The position numbers and the translations under genes are program-made. DNA of 26,817 nucleotides from Aurantibrevibacter sp041749595 (lineage in GTDB: Bacteria; Bacteroidota; Bacteroidia; Flavobacteriales; Flavobacteriaceae). The stretch covers positions 1 to 26,817 of the forward strand of contig JBGTBA010000142.1 in NCBI GenBank assembly GCA_041749595.1, read 5' to 3'. Under the pieces are notes generated by a model. The model made no database searches. It was not told where the DNA came from and saw nothing but the letters and a program-made list of their open reading frames with translations. Positions 16,043-23,854 of this stretch are shown piece by piece. Numbering within the stretch: position 1 is the stretch's first letter; every line of letters starts with the position of its first letter.

Positions 16043-16142
16043 AGAAGTTTTGAGGCGAATTATAGTGTTATACATAAAGGGGGTGGGGATATAGTAGTTA
16101 CGTTGAAATTGAGGAAGATGACCAAAATTCAGGAAATTGAAA

Positions 16143-17144
16143 ATGAAAAGAATTGAAGAACTTTTAAAGGATCGTATTTTAGTGTTAGATGGTGCCATGG
16201 GCACTATGCTACAACGTTATAAGTTTACGGAAACTGATTTTAGGGGAGAACGTTTTAAAGATTGGGCACATCCCTTACAGGGTAATAATGATTTGTTATC
16301 CCTAACCCAACCCCAAGCCATAGAAGATATCCATCGCAAGTATTTTGAAGCCGGGGCAGATATTGTAGAAACCAATACCTTTTCTGGTACTACCATCGCC
16401 ATGGCCGATTATCACATGGAAGAATTGGTGTATGAACTAAATTATGAGTCGGCCAGAATCGCCAAAAAAGTGGCAGACGAGTTTACGGCCAAAGAGCCCC
16501 ATAAACCTCGTTTTGTGGCAGGAAGCATTGGGCCAACAAATAAAACCGCCAGCATGTCCCCGGATGTCAACGATCCAGGATTTAGAGCCATTTCCTTTAA
16601 TGAACTCAGGATTGCGTATAAACAACAAGTAGAGGCCTTACTAGATGGTGGGGCAGATATTTTATTGGTTGAAACCATTTTTGATACGCTCAATGCCAAA
16701 GCGGCCTTGTTTGCTATAGAGGAAGTAAAGGAAGAACGCCAAATTATTGTGCCCATCATGGTCAGTGGTACCATTACCGACGCATCGGGCAGAACCTTAT
16801 CAGGACAAACAGCGGAAGCATTTTTAATATCTATTTCGCATATTCCTATTTTATCGGTCGGGTTTAATTGTGCACTGGGAGCTAATCAATTAACCCCCCA
16901 TTTGGAGGTGATTTCAGCAAGAACAGATCATTTTATCTCCGCACATCCCAATGCGGGCTTGCCCAATGCTTTTGGGAAGTATGATGAAACACCAAGTCAG
17001 ATGGCTGCCCAGATTAAGGAGTATTTAGAAAAAGGCTTAATAAATATTGTTGGCGGTTGTTGTGGCACAACTCCTGAGCATATTAAGGCCATTGCGGAGT
17101 TGGTTGCTAAGTACGAACCAAGAAAGTTGTCTGTTGTCGGTTGA
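16143..17144 (+). CDS. metH: Methionine synthase, homocysteine-binding half
   Basis: A 333-residue homocysteine S-methyltransferase module equal to the first domain of E. coli MetH. It binds homocysteine through zinc held by Cys in GFNCALGA and the GGCCGTTPEH pair near the C-terminus. The N-terminus LLKDRILVLDGAMGTMLQ is typical. The ATG at 16143 is used; a TTG lies two codons upstream. The protein ends KYEPRKLSVVG: the last residues and stop come from the heptad repeat arm at 17126, exactly where the full-length protein would go on to the pterin domain. It must work with the second polypeptide at 17525. Two-gene MetH is, to my knowledge, common in this group. Confidence 0.95.
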   Translation: MKRIEELLKDRILVLDGAMGTMLQRYKFTETDFRGERFKDWAHPLQGNNDLLSLTQPQAIEDIHRKYFEAGADIVETNTFSGTTIAMADYHMEELVYELNYESARIAKKVADEFTAKEPHKPRFVAGSIGPTNKTASMSPDVNDPGFRAISFNELRIAYKQQVEALLDGGADILLVETIFDTLNAKAALFAIEEVKEERQIIVPIMVSGTITDASGRTLSGQTAEAFLISISHIPILSVGFNCALGANQLTPHLEVISARTDHFISAHPNAGLPNAFGKYDETPSQMAAQIKEYLEKGLINIVGGCCGTTPEHIKAIAELVAKYEPRKLSVVG

Positions 17145-17577
17145 TAGTTGTCAGGATATTTATATTAGATGGATTATACGGAATTGGAAGTGTGGAAAGA
17201 AGCTAGGATTTTGGTTCATATTTTTTATAATATAACCAAAAAATTCCCTATAGAAGAGTTATATGGTTTGACAAATCAAATACGACGCTGCGCAGTATCA
17301 ATTCCTTCAAACATTGCCGAGGGTTGTGGACGAAGAACTTCGGCTGATACTATTCAATTTTTGCACATAGCTAGGGGTTCTTTATATGAATTGGAAACAC
17401 AATCTTTTATTGCAATAGACCAAAATTATTTAAACAAAGAGGATTTTGATGCTGTTTTTAATCAAATATTAAAGTGTAAAAAACTCATTAATGGTTTTAT
17501 TAATTATCAAAAAAAGACAAAATAATGTCTGGAGAAAATACAATGAAACTATCAACAGACAACGGTCAACAGACAAC
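17126..17577. mobile_element. Heptad-flanked element carrying a four-helix-bundle gene, inserted between the metH halves
   Basis: The left arm (17126-17153) is four tandem GTTGNNN heptads with NNN = TCT, TCG, ATA, TCA. The right arm (17550-17577) is four inverted NNNCAAC heptads whose complements carry TCT, ACC, TCT, ATA from outside in. The arms agree at 21 of 28 positions, so a transcript could fold them into a long terminal stem around the gene at 17169-17525. The host reading frame is intact on both sides: PRKL before the element and LRLSGLEPL after it are joined in one-piece MetH. The arms encode the C-terminus of MetH1 and, from 17543, the N-terminus of MetH2. Confidence 0.75.
17169..17525 (+). 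CDS. Four-helix-bundle protein (S23/IVP type)
   Basis: A 118-residue protein of the family first found as the product of intervening sequences in 23S rRNA genes. The family core is clear: LEVWKEARILVHIFYNITKKFP, EELYGLTNQIRRCAVSIPSNIAEGCGRR, and FLHIARGSLYELETQ. The fold is related to Avd of diversity-generating retroelements, which binds nucleic acid as a pentamer. It has no known role in methionine synthesis. The gene fills the space between the metH halves, starts 24 bases after the MetH1 stop, and its stop overlaps the MetH2 ATG by one base. Flanking heptad arms suggest it came as a mobile unit. Confidence 0.93.
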   Translation: MDYTELEVWKEARILVHIFYNITKKFPIEELYGLTNQIRRCAVSIPSNIAEGCGRRTSADTIQFLHIARGSLYELETQSFIAIDQNYLNKEDFDAVFNQILKCKKLINGFINYQKKTK

Positions 17578-20500
17578 TAGATATTTAAGATTATCAGGTT
17601 TAGAACCCCTTATAATCACCCCGGAAAGCAATTTTGTAAATGTCGGGGAACGCACCAATGTGGCGGGTTCCAAAATGTTTCTAAGGCTCATTAAAGAGGA
17701 AAAGTTTGAAGAAGCCTTAAAAGTAGCTCGGGATCAGGTCGAAGGAGGTGCTCAGATTATTGATATAAATTTTGACGATGGGCTCATCGATGGCAAGGAA
17801 GCCATGGTAAAGTTCCTTAACTTGGTTGTTGCCGAACCGGATATTTCCAGAGTTCCCATAATGATCGACAGCTCCAAATGGGAGATTATTGAAGCAGGAC
17901 TGCAAGTTGTGCAGGGAAAATGTGTCGTCAACTCCATCAGTTTAAAAGAAGGGGAGGCGCAATTTTTGCATCATGCAAAATTGATTAAGCGATATGGAGC
18001 CGCTGTTATTGTGATGGCTTTTGATGAGTTGGGCCAGGCAGATAATTACGATCGCCGTATAGAAATTGCGAAGCGGTCTTATGATATTTTGGTGCATAAA
18101 GTGGGTTTTCCTCCGGAAGATATCATCTTCGATTTGAATATTTTTCCCGTAGCCACAGGGATGGACGAGCATAAATTAAATGCGCTCGATTTTATAAGGG
18201 CTACAACTTGGGTACGCAAAAACCTCCCGCATTGCAGTGTTAGTGGTGGAGTTAGTAATGTTTCCTTTTCATTTCGGGGTAATAATCCGGTACGGGAAGC
18301 CATGCATTCCGTGTTTTTGTACCACGCAATCAAGGCAGGGATGAATATAGGTATCGTGAATCCCACTATGCTAGAGGTCTATGACGATATTCCCAAAGAT
18401 TTGTTAGAACGGGTAGAAGATGTTATTCTCAATAGGAGAGACGATGCCACAGAGCGTTTGCTGGATTTTGCCGAATCGGTTATTGGAAAAACAAAAGAGA
18501 GCAAGGTAGATTTAGTATGGCGGCAAGAACCTTTACAAATCAGGATTACCCGTGCGTTGGTGAAGGGAATTGATGAATTTATTGTTGAGGATGTAGAGGA
18601 AGCCCGTAAAAATGCCAACAAACCCATCGAAGTTATTGAGGGCCATTTAATGATCGGGATGAACGTGGTAGGCGACCTATTTGGAAGTGGCAAAATGTTT
18701 TTGCCCCAAGTGGTAAAATCGGCTCGGGTGATGAAAAAAGCAGTGGCTTATCTGCTGCCCTACATTGAAGAAGAAAAGCTACGAAACGCCCCCCTACCCC
18801 CAAAGGGGGAGCAATACTGGAAAACGTCTAATCCCATTCAATATGGCATGCTCAAAAAGTATGTTAAAAGGATGCGATATTCACCCATACCGGCAGAAGC
18901 AATGCTATGGAATGCATTGAACGGAAAAAATTTAGGAGGATATAAATTTAGAAGACAGCACATTATTGGGGACTACATTACGGACTTTATTTGTCTGAAA
19001 GAAAATTTAATAATAGAGGTCGATGGATTGATTCATCAATTACCTGAAAATAAAACCAAAGATTCGGAAAGAACGGCTTGGTTGGAACAAGAAGGGTATC
19101 GTGTAATTCGTTTTACAAATGATGAAGTGTTGGGGAATTTAGAGATGGTTCTAGATAGGATTCTTAGGGCTTTAAAAGCTTCCCCTTTGGGGACGGGAGG
19201 GGCTCCTGGTAAGATATTAATGGCTACGGTAAAAGGAGATGTGCACGATATCGGGAAAAATATAGTAAGCGTAGTACTTGCCTGTAACAGTTATGAAATT
19301 GTAGATTTAGGGGTTATGGTACCCCCGGAAAAAATCATTGCGGCTGCCATAGAACACCAGGTAGACATTATTGGGTTGAGTGGTTTAATTACGCCCTCGC
19401 TGGATGAGATGGTCTTTCTGGCCAAGGAAATGGAGCGACAAAATTTTAAAGTCCCCTTGTTAATTGGAGGTGCAACCACTAGTAAAGCACATACCGCTGT
19501 AAAAATAGATACGCAATACAGTGAAGCTGTAGTACATGTTAATGATGCGTCAAGAGCGGTGACGGTTGTAGGCAATTTGTTGCAAAAGGAAACTTCTCTT
19601 GCCTATAAAAAAGCAATGAAAAACGATTATGAGGATTTTAGGGAAAAATTCTTGAAACGCACTAAAATTAAGGAGTACAAAACTATTGCCGAGGCACGGC
19701 AAAATAAATTCAAGATTGATTGGAACACTGCTGAAATTGTGAAACCAAAGCAATTGGGAATCCATGTCTTTGAAGAATTCGATCTGGAAAAATTAGAGGA
19801 ATTTATTGATTGGTCGCCTTTTTTCAGAAGCTGGGAACTGCATGGAAGATACCCGGATATACTGACCGATGAGGTAGTGGGTCAACAAGCTGTCGAGCTT
19901 TTTGCTGATGCAAGAAAGATGTTGGAAAAAATATTCTCAGAAAAAAAACTCAGCGCAAAGGGTATATTTGGTTTATTTACGGCCAATACCATTGGCGAAG
20001 ACGATATTGAGGTGGTTGTGGCTGATAAAACCTACACGTTTAGAACCCTTCGGCAGCAGTTAAAGCGAAAAGAAGGTGTACCCGATTATGCTTTGGCCGA
20101 TTTTATTGCCCCTAAAAACTCCGGGAAACAAGATTATATGGGGTGTTTTTGTGTCTCAACAGGTTTTGGTGTAGATGAAATGGCAGATGCCTACCGCGAG
20201 AATTTGGATGATTATAATTCCATTCTAGTAAAAGCCTTGGCCGATCGTTTGGCCGAGGCCTACGCAGAATATTTGCACAAAGAAGTGCGCACCAAATACT
20301 GGGGCTATGGAGCCGATGAAAATTTATCCAATGAAGAATTGATCAATGAAACCTATAAAGGTATCCGGCCGGCTCCCGGATATCCGGCATGTCCGGATCA
20401 TTTGGAGAAACTGACCATTTGGGAAATCCTCGATGTGGAAAATAAGATTGGGGTAAAGCTGACTGAAAGTTTTGCCATGTGGCCGGCATCCAGTGTAAGC

Positions 20501-20644
20501 GGTTATTATTTTGGTAACCCCGAGGCCAGATATTTTGGTTTGGGAAAAATTAAGGAAGACCAGGTCGCAGATTATGCATTGAGAAAAGGAATACCTTTAG
20601 AGGAAGCTATGCGATGGTTGGCTACCAATATTGCAGATGATTAA
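17525..20644 (+). CDS. metH: Methionine synthase, pterin/B12/activation half, with an in-frame DUF559 domain
   Basis: A 1039-residue protein. Residues 20-290 bind methyltetrahydrofolate (LRLSGLEPL, VNVGERTNVAGS, FSFRGNNPVREA). The cap helices run to about 420. Residues 422-561 are a foreign DUF559 segment (see 18788-19206). The B12 domain follows, with His574 in GDVHDIGKN, GLSGLITPSLDEM and GGATTSKAHT. The activation domain binds SAM through RPAPGYPACPDH (948-959). Without the insert the length is about 899, as expected. The start may be 17525 or 17543; both N-termini contain residues from the heptad arm (KLSTDNGQQTT). Methylcobalamin-dependent homocysteine methylation needs the partner at 16143. 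Confidence 0.95.
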   Translation: MSGENTMKLSTDNGQQTTRYLRLSGLEPLIITPESNFVNVGERTNVAGSKMFLRLIKEEKFEEALKVARDQVEGGAQIIDINFDDGLIDGKEAMVKFLNLVVAEPDISRVPIMIDSSKWEIIEAGLQVVQGKCVVNSISLKEGEAQFLHHAKLIKRYGAAVIVMAFDELGQADNYDRRIEIAKRSYDILVHKVGFPPEDIIFDLNIFPVATGMDEHKLNALDFIRATTWVRKNLPHCSVSGGVSNVSFSFRGNNPVREAMHSVFLYHAIKAGMNIGIVNPTMLEVYDDIPKDLLERVEDVILNRRDDATERLLDFAESVIGKTKESKVDLVWRQEPLQIRITRALVKGIDEFIVEDVEEARKNANKPIEVIEGHLMIGMNVVGDLFGSGKMFLPQVVKSARVMKKAVAYLLPYIEEEKLRNAPLPPKGEQYWKTSNPIQYGMLKKYVKRMRYSPIPAEAMLWNALNGKNLGGYKFRRQHIIGDYITDFICLKENLIIEVDGLIHQLPENKTKDSERTAWLEQEGYRVIRFTNDEVLGNLEMVLDRILRALKASPLGTGGAPGKILMATVKGDVHDIGKNIVSVVLACNSYEIVDLGVMVPPEKIIAAAIEHQVDIIGLSGLITPSLDEMVFLAKEMERQNFKVPLLIGGATTSKAHTAVKIDTQYSEAVVHVNDASRAVTVVGNLLQKETSLAYKKAMKNDYEDFREKFLKRTKIKEYKTIAEARQNKFKIDWNTAEIVKPKQLGIHVFEEFDLEKLEEFIDWSPFFRSWELHGRYPDILTDEVVGQQAVELFADARKMLEKIFSEKKLSAKGIFGLFTANTIGEDDIEVVVADKTYTFRTLRQQLKRKEGVPDYALADFIAPKNSGKQDYMGCFCVSTGFGVDEMADAYRENLDDYNSILVKALADRLAEAYAEYLHKEVRTKYWGYGADENLSNEELINETYKGIRPAPGYPACPDHLEKLTIWEILDVENKIGVKLTESFAMWPASSVSGYYFGNPEARYFGLGKIKEDQVADYALRKGIPLEEAMRWLATNIADD
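18788..19206 (+). mobile_element. DUF559 nuclease-domain element inserted in frame in metH
   Basis: Inverted GC-rich repeats bound the segment: left 18788-18812 (CCCCCAAAGGGGGAGC core) and right 19179-19206 (GCTTCCCCTTTGGGG core). Between them the metH frame encodes a DUF559 domain of the PD-(D/E)XK/Vsr-like type: PAEAMLWNALNGKNLGGYKFRRQHIIGDYITDF, then IIEVDGLIHQ. Candidate catalytic residues Asp487, Glu498 and Asp500 and His504 are all kept, followed by RVIRFTNDEVLGNLEMVLDRIL. The element contains no stop codon and keeps the frame, reading NAPLPPKGE at the left and SPLGTGGAP at the right. It lies in the linker between the cap and B12 domains. Confidence 0.82.
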
Positions 20645-20731
20645 GTCCATGACCACCAAAGTAGGAATTTAACTTTTTACTTTACTTGATATGTAATATT
20701 GATTATAAGTTTTGAATTTTGTTGAGTAATT

Positions 20732-20838
20732 GCGTTAGGGATTGCAGCGGCATCTTTTTCTATTTTTGTTCTTTTGGAAATTGCGGTAAAGAAATTACCT
20801 TAAATAGAAAAAATAGAGCGGAAAGCCCGCCCGAACGC
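20732..20838 (+). repeat. Interspersed element with GCGTTAGGG end, copy 2
   Basis: It begins GCGTTAGGGATTGCAGCGGCATC and ends GGAAAGCCCGCCCGAACGC. The ends themselves are imperfect inverted repeats (GCGTTAGGG versus CCCGAACGC). The middle contains paired CTATTTTT/AAAAATAG and GGTAA...TTACC stems, so the whole could fold as one long RNA or DNA hairpin. It is non-coding, between metH2 and metF, and inverted relative to copy 1 at 15948-16042. Confidence 0.72.
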
Positions 20839-20881
20839 CTAAAAAAGTAATAGAATAGTAATTTAAAAAGATCCCAGTATT

Positions 20882-20908
20882 AGTTCCCTTTGGGGGGCTA
20901 GGGGGCAG
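20882..20908. repeat. Solo CCCTTTGGGG...CTAGGGGG repeat before metF
   Basis: The sequence reads AGTTCCCTTTGGGG followed by GGCTAGGGGGCAG, the same kind as the right border of the DUF559 element (19179-19206). It ends 2 bases before the metF start codon, so it must form the ribosome binding region of that gene. Confidence 0.65.
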
Positions 20909-20910
20909 AT

Positions 20911-21864
20911 ATGAAAGTAACGGATCACATAAAAAAAGCGGATGGAAAAACCCTGTTTTCCTTTGAGTTGATACCGCCTGTAAAAGGTAGAAGTATTCAG
21001 GAATTGTATAATAACATCGATCCGTTGATGGAGTTCAATCCGCCGTTTATAGATGTAACCACTTCCAGAGAAGAATATATCTACATTGATAGGGACGGAC
21101 TTTTGGATAAAAAACTTACCCGTATGCGCCCCGGAACCGTGGGCATTTGTGCTTCCATAAAACACAAATACAATTTGGATACGGTGCCGCATGTACTTTG
21201 TGGCGGTTTCACTAAAGAAGAAACCGAGTATTTGTTGATAGATTGCCAGTATTTGGGCATAGATAACGTCATGGCTTTAAGGGGAGATGCCATGCGCGAT
21301 GAGAAATATTTTGAACCTACAAAAGGCGGGCATACCTATGCCGTGGATTTGGTAAATCAAATCCGGAATATAGGCAAAGGGATATACTTGCACGAAGTGG
21401 TTGAAACAACCCATTGTGCCGATTTCTGTATTGGTGTTGCGGGCTATCCGGAAAAGCATTTGGAAGCTCCATCGTTGGCGTCGGATTTAAAACGTTTAAA
21501 GGCGAAGGTAGATGCGGGAGCGGATTATATCGTTACTCAAATGTTTTTCGACAATCAAAAGTTTTTTGGGTTTGTTGCCGCGGCACAGGCGATAGGGATA
21601 ACCGTACCCATTATACCGGGGATTAAACCCATAGCGGTAAAAAAGCATCTGCAATTATTGCCTCAGGTATTCCGTATAGATATCCCGCAAGATTTAATAG
21701 ATGCAGTAGATGATTGCAAGGACAACACGCAAGTGCGGCAGGTGGGCATAGAATGGGCTATCAATCAATGCAAAGAGCTAAAGGCTGCGGGAGTTCCCGT
21801 ACTGCACTATTACTCTATGGGAAAATCGGATAACATTCGGGCTATAGCCAAGGAAGTATTTTAA
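20911..21864 (+). CDS. metF: Methylenetetrahydrofolate reductase
   Basis: A 317-residue FAD-dependent reductase giving 5-methyltetrahydrofolate, the methyl donor for MetH. The TIM-barrel motifs are present: FSFELIPPVKGRS with the catalytic-region Glu, DVTTSREEY, ALRGDAMRD, VAGYPEKHLEAPSLASDLKRLKAKVDAGADYIVTQMFFDN, and IIPGIKPI. Length is close to the usual 290-310. It follows metH2 at 266 bases, with two repeat elements between them, so co-transcription with metH is likely but not proven. Confidence 0.97.
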   Translation: MKVTDHIKKADGKTLFSFELIPPVKGRSIQELYNNIDPLMEFNPPFIDVTTSREEYIYIDRDGLLDKKLTRMRPGTVGICASIKHKYNLDTVPHVLCGGFTKEETEYLLIDCQYLGIDNVMALRGDAMRDEKYFEPTKGGHTYAVDLVNQIRNIGKGIYLHEVVETTHCADFCIGVAGYPEKHLEAPSLASDLKRLKAKVDAGADYIVTQMFFDNQKFFGFVAAAQAIGITVPIIPGIKPIAVKKHLQLLPQVFRIDIPQDLIDAVDDCKDNTQVRQVGIEWAINQCKELKAAGVPVLHYYSMGKSDNIRAIAKEVF

Positions 21865-21945
21865 ATTGGTCCAAACCACGGGCAAATAGGGCAAATTTTA
21901 GGGTATTCACCCATAAATGATCCTCTGGCAACCATTATATTTTCC

Positions 21946-21953
21946 TATTTTTG
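21946..21953 (+). promoter_or_regulatory. Candidate -7 box for the PagL-like gene
   Basis: TATTTTTG fits TAnnTTTG and ends only 6 nt before the ATG at 21960, predicting an almost leaderless transcript. No -33 TTG at the right distance. Confidence 0.45.
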
Positions 21954-21959
21954 CGCCCA

Positions 21960-23066
21960 ATGGATATTAAACCGTTTTTGGGACTGTTTTTTTTAGCCGC
22001 TTTTGGTATTGCCCAACAAAGCGGGGAAGAAGTCAAAAGGTACACGCTGGATGCCAACCAGTTCAATGGCTCAATTTTATTGCACAATCCGGATATTTCG
22101 CATTTAATAACCGGACATCCTTCTGGTATGATCCTTAGTTATAATAGAAAGACCTACGGATTTCAAGAATGGGAGCGACGCTTCAATTATCCCGATGTAG
22201 GTTTTTCCTTTGTGTATCAGGATATGGGGAATAGTATTCTGGGGCAGAATTTTGGGGTATATGCCCATTATAATTTTTATTTTTTCAACAGAAATGTTCA
22301 GTTTCGTTTAGGGCAAGGAATTGCCTATAATACCGATCCATACGACAAAAATCGAAATTTTAGGAACAATGCGTACGGAAGCCATTTATTGAGTTCTACG
22401 TATTTTATGCTGAACTACCATAAAGAGAATATCGTAGCGGGTTTGGGGTTCAAAGCCGGACTTTCCGTTATCCATTATTCCAATGCTAATTTTAAGGCAC
22501 CTAACACCTCCACAAATACATTGGCGTTAAACGTGGGGGTAACCTATGATCTGGATGGCGGTAATGCCTCCAGCGAATTCATTAAAGACGAGGATCGAAA
22601 AAAAATAACGGAGCCCATACACTATAATTTTGTGTTTCGTAGTGGTTTAAACGAGAGTGATGTGATTAATTCCGGACAGTTTCCGTTCTATATCGTTTCG
22701 GCCTATGCCGATAAACGGGTAAGCAGGTTAAGCGGGCTTCAGCTGGGCACGGAAGTGTTTTTCTCTAATTTTTTAAAGGATTTGATCCGTTTTCAATCCA
22801 TTTCATTTCCGGAAAATAATGTCGATATAGACGACGATTATAAGCGGGTGGGTCTGTTTGTGGGTCACGAACTCTATATTAACAAAATGTCAATTGTTAC
22901 CCAAGTCGGTTATTACGTATATTATCCCTTCGATTTTGAGGGACAGGTGTACAATAGAATTGGGTTAAAACGCTATATCACCGACCGCATATTTGGGGCG
23001 GTTACCTTAAAATCGCATGGTGCAAAAGCAGAGGCCGTAGAATTTGGCATCGGAATACGGTTGTAA
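21960..23066 (+). CDS. PagL/acyloxyacyl hydrolase-like outer-membrane protein
   Basis: A 368-residue protein with a short signal peptide (hydrophobic FLGLFFLAAFGIA at residues 6-18) and alternating beta strands typical of an outer-membrane barrel. The segment GLGFKAGLSVIHYSNANFKAPNTSTNTLALNVGVTY, with His172 and Ser174, resembles the HxSN...PNxGxN active-site region of lipid A 3-O-deacylase PagL and related acyloxyacyl hydrolases. Those enzymes remove an acyl chain from lipid A. The protein is longer than PagL (about 150-190), with an added C-terminal barrel-like part. The ATG at 21960 is used; a TTG at 21951 overlaps the -7 box. The next gene starts 1 base after its stop. Confidence 0.72.
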   Translation: MDIKPFLGLFFLAAFGIAQQSGEEVKRYTLDANQFNGSILLHNPDISHLITGHPSGMILSYNRKTYGFQEWERRFNYPDVGFSFVYQDMGNSILGQNFGVYAHYNFYFFNRNVQFRLGQGIAYNTDPYDKNRNFRNNAYGSHLLSSTYFMLNYHKENIVAGLGFKAGLSVIHYSNANFKAPNTSTNTLALNVGVTYDLDGGNASSEFIKDEDRKKITEPIHYNFVFRSGLNESDVINSGQFPFYIVSAYADKRVSRLSGLQLGTEVFFSNFLKDLIRFQSISFPENNVDIDDDYKRVGLFVGHELYINKMSIVTQVGYYVYYPFDFEGQVYNRIGLKRYITDRIFGAVTLKSHGAKAEAVEFGIGIRL

Positions 23067-23067
23067 T

Positions 23068-23847
23068 ATGACGACGAACTATAAAATAAAAAACGTATTA
23101 AACTGGACATTGATGTTGCTTTTGGCACTGCCCATGGCCTGTAATGGGGACAATGTGCCCGATTGTTTCCAGAATGCAGGCGATTTGGTTCGGAAGGAAA
23201 TAGACGTGCCAAATTTTACAAAAATCACAGTACAGGAAAACGTACAGGTAATTCTGCAGCAAGGCGATGAAATCCGGGTAGAAGTGGAAACAGGCGAATT
23301 TTTGTTCGATGAAGTAGATGTGCGGGTAACTGAAGACCGCTTGCTTATAAAGGATTCCAACGACTGCAATTTTGTTCGCAGTTATGGGCTTACCAGGGTG
23401 TATGTCACCGCTCCCAATATCACCGAAATCCGCAGTAGTACGGGGTTTCCTATCCGAAGCGAAGGTTTGTTACGGTACCCAAACCTCGTTTTGCTTTCCG
23501 AAAGTTTCACCGATCCGGAGGCCGATGTGACCAATGGGGAATTTAACCTTAATTTGGAAACGGAAAACCTCAGTATTGTGTCCAACGGCCTATCATTTTT
23601 TCGGTTAAGGGGCAGCACCACCAACTTTCAGATCACTTTTTCCGCTGGGGACTCCCGCTTGGAAGCTACCGAATTAATAGCGCAGCACATTAACCTAAAT
23701 CACAGGGGAACCAACGATATGCTTATCAACCCCCAACAATCCTTACAAGGGATTATAAGAGCCACGGGCGATGTAATAGCTGTAAACAGGCCACCACTGG
23801 TTGAGGTTCAAGAACTTTTTAAAGGAAAATTGATATTTAGAGAGTAG
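23068..23847 (+). CDS. GIN-domain (DUF2807-type) envelope protein
   Basis: A 259-residue exported protein. The start has a basic N-region, a hydrophobic LMLLLALPMA and a Cys at about 23, so it may be a lipoprotein, though the -3 position is not ideal. The body (IDVPNFTKITVQENVQVILQQGD, LTRVYVTAPNITEIRSSTG) is the repetitive beta-helix of the putative auto-transporter adhesin or head-GIN family common in Bacteroidota. Its exact function is not known. It forms an operon with the PagL-like gene. An ATG-less extension to 23044 overlaps the gene before and is not used. Confidence 0.78.
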   Translation: MTTNYKIKNVLNWTLMLLLALPMACNGDNVPDCFQNAGDLVRKEIDVPNFTKITVQENVQVILQQGDEIRVEVETGEFLFDEVDVRVTEDRLLIKDSNDCNFVRSYGLTRVYVTAPNITEIRSSTGFPIRSEGLLRYPNLVLLSESFTDPEADVTNGEFNLNLETENLSIVSNGLSFFRLRGSTTNFQITFSAGDSRLEATELIAQHINLNHRGTNDMLINPQQSLQGIIRATGDVIAVNRPPLVEVQELFKGKLIFRE

Positions 23848-23854
23848 ATTTTTA

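Noticed and set aside
17126..17577. The GTTG arrays as a CRISPR or simple microsatellite
   Set aside because: The units are only 7 bp, have no spacers, come as exactly four per arm and are inverted around a gene, which fits terminal repeats better than CRISPR or slippage repeats.
16143..20644. metH as a pseudogene broken by insertion
   Set aside because: Both halves have complete motifs, sensible ends at domain borders and no frameshift, and two-gene MetH is known in Bacteroidota.
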